Both the position numbers and the translations under genes were made by a program. From Asterella californica (lineage: Eukaryota > Streptophyta > Marchantiopsida > Marchantiales > Aytoniaceae), in assembly GCA_036924285.1 (NCBI GenBank), contig JAYKYS010000008.1, positions 24,165,001 through 24,229,000 on the forward strand: a stretch of 64,000 nucleotides of DNA. Reading direction: 5' to 3'. Below are positions 22,323 through 32,606 of the stretch, piece by piece; the first letter of the stretch is position 1, and every line of letters begins with the position of its first letter. The notes beneath the pieces were generated by a model. It saw nothing but the letters and a program-made list of their open reading frames with translations, made no database searches and had not been told where the DNA came from.

Positions 22323-25300
22323 TCAAATCGTAAATCCTCTGACTGATGACGAAAGCTCAATCAGAATCTTCTCGTTTCTAGTTGTGGAGGTCCATCCAGA
22401 GCCCGGCAGTCGACCGGTTCTCTGCTGAATGCACAGAAGATCACGAGAGGCATCTTTCATTGATGGCCGATCCTCAGATTGGAAGAGCAAACACTCCATG
22501 GCAAGTCCAGCCACTGCACAGATCGACTCCTTGCCATCTCGTGTGCGGAACGTGTCCAAGATGTCTGGATCCATCACTTCTTCTAACGTTCCCGCTTCTA
22601 TCATCCTCCCAGCCCACTTAACGAGACTCACGTCTTCTTCTCTGCTCCGATCCAAGACGGCTTTGGCCGTGATGAGCTCCAACAAGACCACTCCGAACCA
22701 TAGACGTCACTTTTACCTGTGAGCACGGATTTCATTACCATTTCGGGGTCCATGTAGCCGAAAGTTCCTCGAAACCCATGTAGAATTGTGATGTGAGTGG
22801 CATTCGCAGCGGGAGCGAGCTTAGAGATTCCGAAATCAGCCACCTTCGCGTTCAGATCGTTGTCTAGCAAAATATTTGCAGATTTCACATCCAAGTGATA
22901 GATTGGAGGGTCCACGGAAGAGTGGAGGTGATCCAGAGCACAAGCCATCTGAATGGCTATGACTAGGCGTTGATTCCAGGTTAGCGGCCTATGCCGTGTT
23001 TTGAATGGAGGTGTTCTTGGAGAGTGCCATTGGGAACAAACTCGAACACGAGCAGAGCATTCTTATGGACCAGACAGCAGCCCAAGAGGCGGACGAGGTT
23101 TCGATGGTGGACCTTCGAGAGAATCTTGACTTCATTCAGAAACTGGCATTTGTCTTCGGAGGTAGAACCATCGCGCTTGCTCTTTTTGATAGCGACCACG
23201 GTACCGTCCTCCAAGCCTCCTCTGTAGACAGTTCCGGATCCCCCCACTCCAACTTGCCTCTCGTCGGAGAAGTCATCTGTGGCTTTCCTGAGCTGTCGCA
23301 AGGGCATTAACGTGGCAGATTCTCTGTCGAGTAAGGCTGCTATCAACTCCTCGTCCTGCTTGTGCTTCGTCGCATCGGTTCTCCTGCGCCAATCCATCCA
23401 AGAAACAAGCAACTGCCGCCTGATTGTAACACAGAGACGGCGATCACGAGCAGATATCTCCCCGTTGTCCACCTCGCATCCGTATTGGGAAGCGAACAAT
23501 CGGCAAGGGGAGGACCGCAGAGATGATTTCCCAAGAAATATTCAGCATGAAGGAGAACACGAGGAAGTGGCGGTATTTCTCCTGATAATGCGCACTGCGA
23601 GAGATCGAGATGTGTTAAACTTGGCATGTTTCCGAATCCTTCAGGGATCAGACCCTCCAACTCATAGTTATAGGACAAGTCTAGATATCTGAGAAAAGGA
23701 AGGACTTTGTGACTGCTGTATGAGAATGGAATGTTACCCCGCATGTACAGGTAACTAAGATCCAGTACCTCTAGGGCTGGATCTTAGTTACCTGTACCCA
23801 TTTAACCCCACTAATGTTGGTAACGGAGTTATTCCTTCCCAGCAGTACCTCTAGGGCTTCAAGCGACGACCCATTTAATCCCACTAATGGTGGTAATTGG
23901 TTAATTCCTCTTGGGTCGTTTCTTCCCAACCGAAGCTCCTTCAAGCGAGGGAATTTGAGCATATCTTCGATTGGTTGCGAAGTGTGTACCACTGAGATCA
24001 CCAGAAGGTTATTGCTGAGATCCAGAACCTCAAGGTTCGTCCAGGAGCTATTCACCCAGTTGGCAATACGCCCCATCAAAAAGTTGCTTCCAAGCCGGAG
24101 CTCTCGTAGCATTTGTGTAAGGCCGGTGGGAATTGTTCCACTCAACGAGTTGCTTGACAAATCTAATATCTCCAGAGAGGGTAACGCTTGAAGATTGAAG
24201 ATATCAGAAGGAATACTTCCTACTAAATTACAATTGCTGAGATTTAAAACACGAAGGCGCTGAAGGTTGACTGTCCGATTGGCTGCAGAGAGGGGAAGTG
24301 TCTCGGTGTAATTGAAGAAATCGTGATCCAAGTTTAAACCTTGGAATTCCTGATTTGCTCCAGATATGTTGAATCCGCCGCCATCTATTGACTCATAATT
24401 AGCATTACCTTGTAGACGAAGCTCCACCAAGCTAGAAAAATTAGACCTTAAAAGATCGTAGACGTCCCCCGTGAGTCTATTGTTTTGCAAACGTAGGTGC
24501 TGGATCTCTCTTCTCATCTCTTCTGACACCTCACTCGGAATTGGACCTTCCAGTTCATTGTCGCTCAAGTCCAGATAGGTCATGCCAAACGACGTGAAAA
24601 GCTTTGCAGGTATATTACCATTGAGCCTATTCTTGGAAAGATCCAGAACTCTGGTGGGAAACCAGCGTCTATCTGGATCCACATGAATCTCTCCTGTAAA
24701 TCCATTGCCTGACATGTTACAGTACAGCAAATCCAAGTTCGTTAATACGGAAGGCAAAGGCCCCTCGAATTGATTTCCAGATATATCAATATATCTCAAG
24801 CGGGCTCGTAGCCCGCTAGAACTCATATCCGGAAGCTCGCCGGTGAAGTGGTTACCGCGGAGATCCAACCTCTCGAGTGTAAGTTGGAACAAGTTGGTGC
24901 TCTCCGGTGAAGAAATTATTTTGAACGTCGATATCCCTCAACATCGGTGGGAAACGATCTGCTAGAGGTCCCTTGAACTGATTGTTTCCGAGGTACAGGG
25001 AAGTCAGATTCTGTAGTTTGTCCAGATCTGGAGGTTTACCGAAGGAGGAATTGTCCCTCAAATCCAGTTTGCAGAGGCGTGTCAGGTTAGCCAGCACACT
25101 TACATCTTCGCTTGCCAGCAATAATGAACGTAATTCCAGTGCGATTACGAATCCGGGTCCGGACACATTGTTGCAAGTTACTCCTGCCCATTGGCGACCT
25201 TCTTCTCCCTGACAGGGATCTTCACCTGGAGATCCCCACGTACCCAACGAGTTAAGTACGTCGACGACAGTGGACTTGAATTCCAAGAGGATCTTCGCCT

Positions 25301-25382
25301 CGGAGACGAGCCCTTGGCTGGAACAGCAAAGGTGCAGGAGCATCACGAACAGTGTCCATTCTGCTGCTCTCCCGCTGGTCAT
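22323..25382 (-). pseudogene. LRR receptor-like kinase pseudogene
   Basis: Read from 25382 downward, it encodes a signal peptide (hydrophobic core LFVMLLHLCC), a leucine-rich-repeat N-terminal cap (EAKILLEFKSTV, then GVTCNNVSG), many LRRs (25100-23550; repeated LDLSxNxLxGxIP), a membrane-spanning segment near 23430, and a kinase. The kinase has a glycine loop GVGGSGTV, VAIKK with the ATP-binding lysine, a catalytic loop HLDVKSANIL (Arg of HRD replaced by Leu), ADFG, GTFGYMDPE and a full C-lobe to 22323. No introns are evident. At least five frame breaks occur: about 24895, 23745-23771, 23420, 22960 and 22660. One coincides with a 21 bp perfect inverted repeat beside a partial duplication of an LRR. 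A dead copy of a plant receptor kinase is the simplest reading; sequencing error could explain some breaks but not the hairpin. Confidence 0.9.
23745..23797. repeat. 21 bp perfect inverted repeat within the LRR pseudogene
   Basis: The arms 23745-23765 and 23777-23797 are exact reverse complements around an 11 nt loop. The neighbouring LRR-coding sequence is partly duplicated (AGTACCTCTAGGGCT near 23764 and again near 23843), which suggests template switching. Confidence 0.85.
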
Positions 25383-25675
25383 TTTCCCTTAAGAAAATAC
25401 TCGTGCTTTGGAGCTCTCTTCGAATTCTGCTGGTTGCGCTGGGGTAGTAAGGGCCGCAGTTCCATCTCACTCGTCCTTCTGTTACCTCTTCGTTTTGATC
25501 AACGTTATGATCCTTGATTGTACACCATTTTCGCCAAGTCAATGCTTACGTACTAGAACCTAGTATATGTACCTTTCGCGAACACCTTTCCACATGAACT
25601 GACGAATTCGAAGGAGGGTCAAGAAGGTAAGAAACAGGTCTTTTCTTCGAACCGTTGAACAGATCTTTCTTGCAA

Positions 25676-25754
25676 AAGTGAATGTGCACCGTTGACAGTC
25701 TTTCAAGGGGTCGATGACAAAACTGTCATCACGGTCAACGGTGCACATCCACTT
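25676..25754. repeat. 21 bp inverted repeat upstream of the receptor kinase
   Basis: Arms 25676-25696 and 25734-25754 match with one mismatch, centred on GTGCACCGTTGAC, with a smaller TGACAGT/ACTGTCA pair inside. It lies about 300 bp upstream of the pseudogene start. It may be a small foldback transposon remnant. Confidence 0.65.
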
Positions 25755-26410
25755 TAGCTAGCGCTAGGTACCCTGAAGACAATCTGACAATCTGATGGCT
25801 TTAATTAGCAAGTAAATGATAATACGCACCTCTCTGAGTGCATAGTTCTTCAACTAGATCTTGAGCGGGGCATACAATAAATTACACGAACGCATGTGGA
25901 AGATTGTAATATTCTTGCTACGCATGGTTGCAAATGATATTCGTGAGGAAAAAATATCAGAAACCGTTACATTCCAAACAGTTCGCGAAAGGGAGACCAG
26001 CAAAATATCGTCGGGGGATTCTAGCGAACTTACAGTATTCACAGTTAAAATGCTTTACGGAACTTTGAACCCCGATAGAAAACCTACTGGATTGTCGACC
26101 TGCTAATTTTCTAACAGAGTAACTCAAACCTTTCTTATGCTCCCCCTCGATGATGCCCTCTCGATGATACCCGATGACGATCCCTTCGTAGACTTAATGC
26201 CATTCATTCTGATAACCTAATGTACTTTTAAGTAGTGAGACAGTAAGTAAGCAATTTTGTTCTGATGGCTGCTGATGGATTGGCAGGGAGAATATGGTCG
26301 CCAAAGGAAGAAGGGGCAAAAGAGTGCTCCAATATTCGGTTCTTCTTCTGATCAGGTTCCATACGCATCGACACGACCGTCGCAAAAAGTACTGTAGAGA
26401 TCAGAAGGGA
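25755..26410. other. No recognised gene
   Basis: Open frames 25861-26106 (plus) and 26194-26385 (minus) have no family match. The right edge carries the 10 bp target duplication of the next element (26411-26420). Confidence 0.45.
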
Positions 26411-26420
26411 CCAAAACCAG

Positions 26421-26577
26421 CAGGTATTGGCTTGATCATACCCCAGTACGTTTCCTGCGCTTGATCACACCCCTGGAAACACGTTATTGCTTGATCTTGG
26501 CAAGGAGCAGTGGTCCCGGTTTGAGATGACATGTCAGACTTTGCATGCCAGCTCACAGTCCCATCCATGTTAGATGT
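26421..26577 (+). repeat. Left terminal inverted repeat of the Mutator-like element
   Basis: Matches the reverse complement of 32436-32596. It contains two or three spaced copies of a GCTTGATCANACCCC-like unit, which could be transposase binding sites. Confidence 0.85.
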
Positions 26578-26680
26578 GAAAATAGCGACAACAGATGTAG
26601 GAAAGGGGCAGTACAGCCGAAGAGCTCAGTAGCGAGAAAATCAGACCAAGAGAGAGAATGGTCTTGTTCGAACGTCTGTC

Positions 26681-27418
26681 ATGTATTGCAAGAAGACACA
26701 GGAGTTTAGCAGCAACATGGCAACTCAACTTGCATCCCTGCTTGAGTTTTATCGATCGAATGATTCCAACAGCTTGGGCACAGTCGATCGCATATGGGTG
26801 AAGGGGGATGTAGTTAGGATTGTTCGCAACTCAGCAGGTTCTTTGACCTACGAGGCTTGTTCGTTTTGCATGAAAGCAGTCGGAGCTGTTTCCAGACACA
26901 CAGTCTTGAGCTTACCGGCTAGCATGTCTGAGTCCTCGCCAAGTCGATGTTGTGTGGTGGTTGTAAGCACTCGCGCCTAACGATTCCAGGTTGCTCTTAT
27001 GGACTATACAACGAGCGATTGGAAGATTGAAGATTGCAGGTTGTTCACAGTTTTGCAGGCAGGTGATGCACTCATAGGGATGAGTGCTATGGAGTTTGAG
27101 TCGAAAACGGAGTTGGAGCAAAAAGATATGTTAAATGCTACCATTTTCAATGGTTTTTGGGATTTTGAAGTCGGGTTGAGTCGTAAAGCTAATGAGAGGA
27201 CTATTTTCTCTGCAAGACGACCTGGGACGGTTAGTCGATCAGTGGGTTCGATCGAGCGACCTGCTGTGGAAAATATCTGGATCGGGTTTGAGAAGCTGAG
27301 CACCGAAAGCAATTTAGATGAGTTGCAGTCCCGCGCTCAGCTTTGTAGAGACGTGCTCGCCGAAATGCGAGCGATAAGGGAGCAAGTTCAAGATGTAAAA
27401 TGTAAAACCAGTGTGTGA
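26681..27418 (+). pseudogene. RPA1-like C-terminal region (fragment, frame-broken)
   Basis: The piece at 26681-26980 includes a CSFC pair (residues 60-63). A CGGC pair occurs in another frame at about 26950, and the piece at 26999-27418 opens with a segment resembling the last part of the RPA1 C-terminal OB fold (DWKIEDCRLFTVLQAGDALI, then a helix ending in NATIFNGFWDFEVGLSRK). Two CxxC pairs followed by this pattern fit the zinc-ribbon OB domain of the large subunit of replication protein A, which binds single-stranded DNA. The first zinc pair and the OB part are in different frames, so either an intron or a frameshift separates them. The C-terminal 60 residues are helical and unmatched. Helitrons also carry RPA1-like genes, but the flanking ends here are those of a TIR element. 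Family call is moderate. Confidence 0.5.
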
Positions 27419-27774
27419 GACAAGACATAGATGATTCAATTAACAATTTAGGAAATCTTCAGAGTGATCTGGAAGCAGCTATGGAGAAGCTCGACCGCTT
27501 TATTATTCAACTAAGGTTGTAGTCCAGACATGGACTTTTACAAAGAATTGTTGTAATAGAACATTCATGTTTATCGAGCAGTGGTCGTGAATTGTTGGAT
27601 TCGTGTTTATCTGTTCAAAGTGGTGACTGTTTATTGTTCACTTCAACGCAGCGAGACGATCCAGATGAACGTTTGGCGAGTCTCCGCTACCTCGTAACTT
27701 TTGAACCTCACTTCGCCGCCATGTAAGTAAGCTGTCTTCCTCATGTCGAGAAAGTTGAGTCAGTTGCCGACTAG

Positions 27775-28145
27775 TTAGTCATGGCTATCTTTGGCCCAAG
27801 TTTCCGGAAGGGTTCCAACAAAGAGAGAAATGGTCTCGGTTACCCTGTGCGTGGTCCGACAAATGGTCCCGGTGCGACAGACAATGGCTCGTGCTCGATC
27901 AGCGATGAGACCCGCTTCCGGATGACTTTTAACTATGGACCAACTACCATTAGTCATGACTATCTTTAGCCCAAGTTTCCGGAAAGCAAAGGGTCCCTAT
28001 GCTCTTAGCTTTAAGTGGCCCGTGGTCTGACAAAGACTCCCGATGCGAGAGAAAACCCTCGATCAGCAACCCCATTTCACCTTTAGCTACGGGCAAACTA
28101 CCTTTAGTCATGATGATCTTTGGCCCAAGTTCTCGGAAAGGGATT
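27775..28145 (+). repeat. Degenerate direct repeats
   Basis: TTAGTCATG followed by a block close to CTTTGGCCCAAGTTTCCGG occurs at 27775, 27950 and 28104. The intervals are 175 and 154 bp, with further similarity between the units (for example ACTATGGACCAACTACC against GCTACGGGCAAACTACC). Confidence 0.6.
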
Positions 28146-28239
28146 GTGAAATCATTTTGACATTACAAAAGGATACGAGTACCCTTACTTCTCCATTTTG
28201 GGTACAAACCGCCTCTTTAATCATTCTAGGGTAAGGCTA

Positions 28240-29450
28240 AGTAAAACACCTGCGATTTCTACTGGGAAATAAATACAAGAACCATACACCCCCTTTCAGC
28301 TTTAATCTTTTCAGTCCCGCGTTTCTCCTTTCTTAATTTATTTGTTCCTTGCATCAACGGGTTTGATTTTTCCCATGCCCTTTTTACGTATTCCCTTCTT
28401 CTTGTTTCCTTCTTAAATATTTCCGCTACATTCAGGGGAACAAATTATTACTATTGCTTCTACTTTTAATCTTTTCCTTATTCTGAACTTAATGCTTTAT
28501 TAAATCTACTGCTTTGCTTTTATTATTGCTATAACTTTGTGTGATATTTCCTTCTACAAATTTCTTAATTCCAAAGGAATAAACTCAACTATTATTAGAC
28601 ATAAACTCAATTATTATTGCTAATATCTTTGTGTGATATTTCCTTCTATGAATTTCTTAATTCCAGAGGAATAAATTCAACTATTGTTCCTACTCTTATA
28701 ATTGCTAATTTCTTTTCAGTATTTCCTTCTACGTTTTCTCAGAAAAATAAATGCTACAGTCTTCTTCGCTTGTTAGGTTTCTATAACTTTATCTTTGTTA
28801 AACCATCTCTTTTTAATATTTCCTTATACGAACTAGGCTAGCACTTACTAACGAAACAGTAAATTTGAGGGGTCCAGCAATTGTTCCCCTCCTCCTCCCG
28901 ATATTTACGATTTGTTAATGTTGCTACGGCTCTTGATATCCCATTCCTTTGACGAAACCGCAAATAAGGATATTTTCAGAACAATAAATTAAACCGTTTG
29001 CTTCACTTTTATGTTTATTACTCTACTTTTAATTTTAAATATTTCCTTTAATGAACTTCTCCCGTTTAAGCCCATCCCTTTTAATTCAAAATATTTCCCT
29101 TTCTTCTTTACGGTTTCCACTGAACTTGATTCATAATTAATGCTCGTTTTTACTCCAGAAACAAATAACTCGGAGGGGTCAAGTCAAGACCCTTTTGAAA
29201 TTCCTCCTCCTCCCGAATATTAGCGATGGTTGATTCTCATAGCCCATAGCTTTAACTCTCTCCGATTGTTTCCTCCTCCTCCCGATGTTTAGGGTTGCTT
29301 TATTTTGGCGATGGGCTCCCGAAATTCAATTCCGTTGACTTCAACGCAGAGTATGATTTAATTCAGAGGCCTTTAAGCCTAAATTTTTTACCCCATGTAA
29401 CTATTTTCATGGAGCTTGATGGTTTAATCTTTCTCGACGGCTTACTATCC
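28240..29450. other. Pyrimidine-rich stretch without a gene
   Basis: Strongly T/C-rich on the plus strand, with recurrent TATTTCCTTCT and three CTCCTCCTCCCGA blocks near 28890, 29205 and 29275. No coding sequence seen. Confidence 0.5.
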
Positions 29451-29452
29451 TG

Positions 29453-29608
29453 ATGGTTGATATCGTGATCGTCCTTCCCTCCAACAACGTGTTCCTGCAA
29501 GTGGACGATGCTGGTACCGTTTGCTTCGCTTTCGCTGGTACTGCCGACTTCAGCATCATCGGAAACATCCAGCAGCAGATATTGGATATCCTTTCAGATA
29601 AGATCTGA
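29453..29608 (+). pseudogene. Nepenthesin-type aspartic protease C-terminal fragment
   Basis: A 51-codon open frame reads LPSNNVFLQVDDAGTVCFAF followed by AGTADFSIIGNIQQQ. This is the hallmark segment near the C-terminus of plant A1-family (nepenthesin-like, secreted or vacuolar) aspartic proteases, just after the second catalytic aspartate. Only this one segment is present: no active-site DTG or DSG motif and no upstream domain are seen, so it cannot be functional. It lies inside the Mutator-like element, on the opposite strand to the GH81 fragment. The family match is strong despite the short length; capture by the transposon is inference. Confidence 0.75.
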
Positions 29609-30226
29609 GTGGATATCCTATCGTCTTATCTTTTCGTCTTATCTTTTCGTATCCTTTGCTTGTGAGGTCGACAGGAGGGTTTGAAGTCAAATATGTATAT
29701 GTATAAGAGAGAAACAGAAACACTATCACTTCTCATGGTCAGCTGGGTAGTATTGTGCTCCTAGACGAAGTTCGAGATCTTATAAGGTGAGTCGAATCAT
29801 CTGGTATCATACAGTTCTCAGGAGGAGTTGCTCACTTCCTTGTTATATTTTACGTCTGCGTCTCCTTCATGGTATTGGCCTCCCTTCTTTACGGGTGTTG
29901 TTCTCTTGATCCTCTTTAGGAAAGCGTCCTGATTGAGTCGGAGAAGCAAGTGCATGAGCAACTGACCCGAGCAACTTGCGAGTTGAGGACTCGACTGTAG
30001 TGACTTTGTGAAGACGTGAAAGTTTCAGCGAATTCCTGTGAAATCTTCTCCTCAGCTGCAATCAGTCGGAGTTCCTAGAGCTCCTTCTGGCGAGACACGA
30101 GTGACAAAAGACGAGTACAAATTTCCTAGTTGTACATTCATGCTGGCGATTGCCGCCATTCTGCAGCTGGTCAAGCCTCGCCGTTCTGAGTTCGAAAGAC
30201 TCGGCTTGGGGTGAACAATTCCGATC

Positions 30227-30763
30227 TTGCGCAGACGAACTTTTCCTTTTGCTTCAGTCTCTGGTGGACGTTTTTGGTCTTTAAGACTTCGGTGCTTCTT
30301 TCCTTACGGACTTGTCTGCTTTACTCTGGGTTGGGTTCCTTGTCGACCGAAGGAACTTGGTGCATATAGATGCCATTTATGTTTCTGCAAGGTTCTCGTG
30401 GTTGTGGATTCTTCTACGGTATGTTATGGACAATTGAAGGAGCATGTTGTCTTATGTGAAGATGAATATTTCTATTGCTGGCACTCGATCTTGACGGCCG
30501 TAATTTACCTCTCGTTCGACCTTGCTGTTCGGATCTTACGTGCGGTCGACTTACATTCTGCGAAGGTCTCTTGTGCTTCTACCAGCTTTTACGCGCGACT
30601 ACTAAGACCTGGCATTTTGGGGTCCCTTTTCATCTTCACACTCTGTTCAGCAGCTGCGGATTGGAGTCCTTTTCATCGCGTGCTGGCTCTCACCTCGCTC
30701 TGCTTCCTTGCAACAATCCAGTTGCTGCGGAAGACTGTGCCAAGTGTTGACCTTCTACTATGA
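30227..30763 (+). CDS. Unrecognised 178-codon open frame inside the Mutator-like element
   Basis: A long open frame rich in Cys, Phe and Leu with several hydrophobic stretches (for example TLCSAAADWSPFHRVLALTS). I recognise no domain, the start codon has no special support, and a second frame overlaps it. It may be a chance open frame in sequence of host origin. Confidence 0.2.
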   Translation: MRRRTFPFASVSGGRFWSLRLRCFFPYGLVCFTLGWVPCRPKELGAYRCHLCFCKVLVVVDSSTVCYGQLKEHVVLCEDEYFYCWHSILTAVIYLSFDLAVRILRAVDLHSAKVSCASTSFYARLLRPGILGSLFIFTLCSAAADWSPFHRVLALTSLCFLATIQLLRKTVPSVDLLL

Positions 30764-30974
30764 TTTCATTTTCCAATTCATGGAAAATGAATGATTAGTT
30801 TTTCCCTTCCATCGAAGTTTCCTATCACTGGGTGGCTCTCAGTGCTTCTAGTACTCACGAGTAGTTACCTTCACGGTAAAAGATACCTGAAAACATTTCG
30901 AGGTCGACGTTCACTGGACGTGATCCGGCTAGTCTTCGAAGTTCGGGCGGAGATGGTGATGAAAGATCAGTTAG

Positions 30975-31344
30975 TTAGACGACTTTGTGTCTCGTTTCTT
31001 CGGGATTCGAGCGAAGTTCCAGGACCGCATGACATGTAGAAAACACGGGAGTGCCTCCCTTGAATAAGAACGTCACATAGGGACAGCCACGGACTATTGG
31101 TATGCTCAGATGGGATCCGAATTCCAGCGTCACACTCAGATCGTCATAATGAGCTACGGCGTGTGGGATAGAAGCGTTGCGCTTGGACATACAAAACATC
31201 TACTGAACACTTGGGGATTACAACTCCAAGTGCCTCAGTCCACAATAGCCAACGGGTCGATATCTTTGATCCGTCTACAAATGGAAGGAATGTAACGAAA
31301 CGATGCTGCTTGGTTACCTTCAAGCCAGTCGCGTGAAACTTCAC
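30975..31344 (-). pseudogene. GH81 endo-beta-1,3-glucanase-like fragment
   Basis: On the minus strand, 31199-30975 includes HYDDLSVTLEF, then SIPIVRGCPYVTFLFKGGTP and STCHAVL. That order fits a conserved block of glycoside hydrolase family 81: the DLSVT strand, then the VRG-PYVT strand, then a P-x-S-x-H-A segment. GH81 enzymes cut beta-1,3-glucan in cell walls. An overlapping minus frame (31344-31144) with VTFLPFVDGSKI may be the preceding exon or a frameshifted upstream part. The catalytic domain is absent. It lies in the same orientation as the transposase-like frame and inside the element, so capture is likely. Family call moderate to good. Confidence 0.6.
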
Positions 31345-31577
31345 GACTTCTCCACACCTAATAATATGGTGCTCTCTTATTATAACCAGTTCGAATTTCT
31401 TCCATTAGATGACGAACGGGAGTATTAGGATCAATTGCAACCCTGTTGCACAAAACAGCAGCTAAAAACTTCGTCTTTGATGCAGGACCGCGCCAATACG
31501 CCATGTGACCTGGACAAGTGTGCTCTAACTCGCAAACTGTAATCGATATTCGTCCACTAAACTTCCCCCGTTAAGCT

Positions 31578-32237
31578 CTACCATTTGCATGGCTCTGTGA
31601 TTTCACCGACTTGTGCTGGTGCACCATAAAACACTGTTCTCCCGGCATAGAGATATCGCAACCTCTCACCACAATGTCCATGGGCTGAAGGTTTTCTCGC
31701 TCGCGGTTGAGATGGAGCACTGCCAGAAATTTCATCACGTCTTTCAGTTTGTCGACGTCGTTGAGTGTATTCGTGAAAGCTCCGAGGTTGACTGCCTCGA
31801 TACTCGTTACTAGCACTAGCACTCTCTACTATCAATCGTTCATCCATGCTTTTTCGACAACGAGCTTTCCCTCCGTATCGACAAACTCTGACCTTATAGT
31901 TTGAAAAACTTTTCAGTTTCTGACTAGCTCTGCTATTCAAAAAACACCAGCAGTCCACGGCAAAATCAAAGTCCTTAAATGATTCAAATTCGGATCCGAG
32001 CATCACTTTGCTGGCAGATGCACGCAACACCTCCAACGACTTGCCTTGCAATAAGCGACCTGAGATTCGTGCATCCAACATTTGCCTGCACCATCGCTCC
32101 AATACCGTTAGATCATCTAAGTTCTCTGTGCTCACATCCATGCAGAAATCACGATCCTCATCTCCAAAATGCAGTCCATCCAAGCACTCTTCTTCGTTAT
32201 CCACAGCACATCCGAAGAATGGATGAAATCTTGCCAT
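31578..32237 (-). pseudogene. Transposase-like N-terminal domain next to the right TIR
   Basis: A 219-codon minus-strand frame starts about 200 bp inside the right inverted repeat and reads inward, the usual place for a Mutator-type transposase gene. Its middle reads FESFKDFDFAVDCWCFLNSR, then YKVRVCRYGGKARCR. This resembles the N-terminal DNA-binding-like domain found in Mutator-type transposases (an F-x-SF-x-F helix followed by a basic Cys strand). The C-terminal third is Arg/Ser-rich and may be out of frame or intronic. No DDE catalytic domain is visible downstream, where the GH81 fragment lies instead. Call is tentative. Confidence 0.4.
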
Positions 32238-32435
32238 CTTCTATGAAGGATACTCAAGATTGTGCCCGTGTTCTGTAAAACGATGGGTGCTTATCTCTCT
32301 TGATCATGCTATCGATAGTTCGAATTCATGCAGTTTGCTGAAATGAAATCTCTCGCTATTATTTTGTACACATCAGAGCGGGGCTACTCTGTACACGTCA
32401 GAGTCCATCTGCTCTGACGTGTGCACCGCACATCA

Positions 32436-32596
32436 GCATGGACGAGACTGTGAGCTGTCATGCGCAGTCTGACATATCATCTCAAACCGGGAACACTGCT
32501 CCTTGCCAGTCAGGGGTAAGATCAAGCAATAACGTGTTTCGAGGGGTGTGATCAAGCGCAGGAATCGTACTGGGGGTATGATCAAGCCAATACCTG
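32436..32596 (-). repeat. Right terminal inverted repeat of the Mutator-like element
   Basis: Reverse complement of 26421-26577 with one longer indel. It holds three GCTTGATCANACCCC-like units about 30 bp apart. An 11 bp perfect hairpin (32393-32403 with 32412-32422, ACACGTCAGAG) lies just inside it. Confidence 0.85.
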
Positions 32597-32606
32597 CCAA
32601 AACCAG

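Larger units (their letters stand above)
26421..32596. mobile_element. 6.2 kb Mutator-like DNA transposon with host gene fragments
   Basis: The left end begins CAGGTATTGG and the right end is its reverse complement, CCAATACCTG. The identical 10 bp CCAAAACCAG lies on both sides (26411-26420, 32597-32606). The terminal inverted repeats run about 157-161 bp and are roughly 90% alike by eye, with one indel of about 10 bases. Long inverted repeats with a 9-11 bp duplication are the hallmark of Mutator-like elements. Inside are a minus-strand frame with a transposase-like N-terminal domain next to the right end, and segments resembling RPA1, a nepenthesin-type aspartic protease and a GH81 glucanase. 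I see no full transposase, so it is probably non-autonomous or decayed. A capture-type (Pack-MULE-like) element is the inferred reading. Confidence 0.8.

Noticed and set aside
22382..25517. Plus-strand open frames across the receptor kinase
   Set aside because: Shadows of the minus-strand LRR and kinase coding sequence.
26681..27418. Helitron carrying an RPA1-like gene
   Set aside because: The surrounding ends are long inverted repeats with a 10 bp target duplication; no Rep/helicase and no Helitron-type CTRR end were seen.
30227..30763. Membrane protein gene
   Set aside because: Hydrophobic composition but no recognised domain, overlapping frames and no start-site support; kept only as an unassigned open frame.
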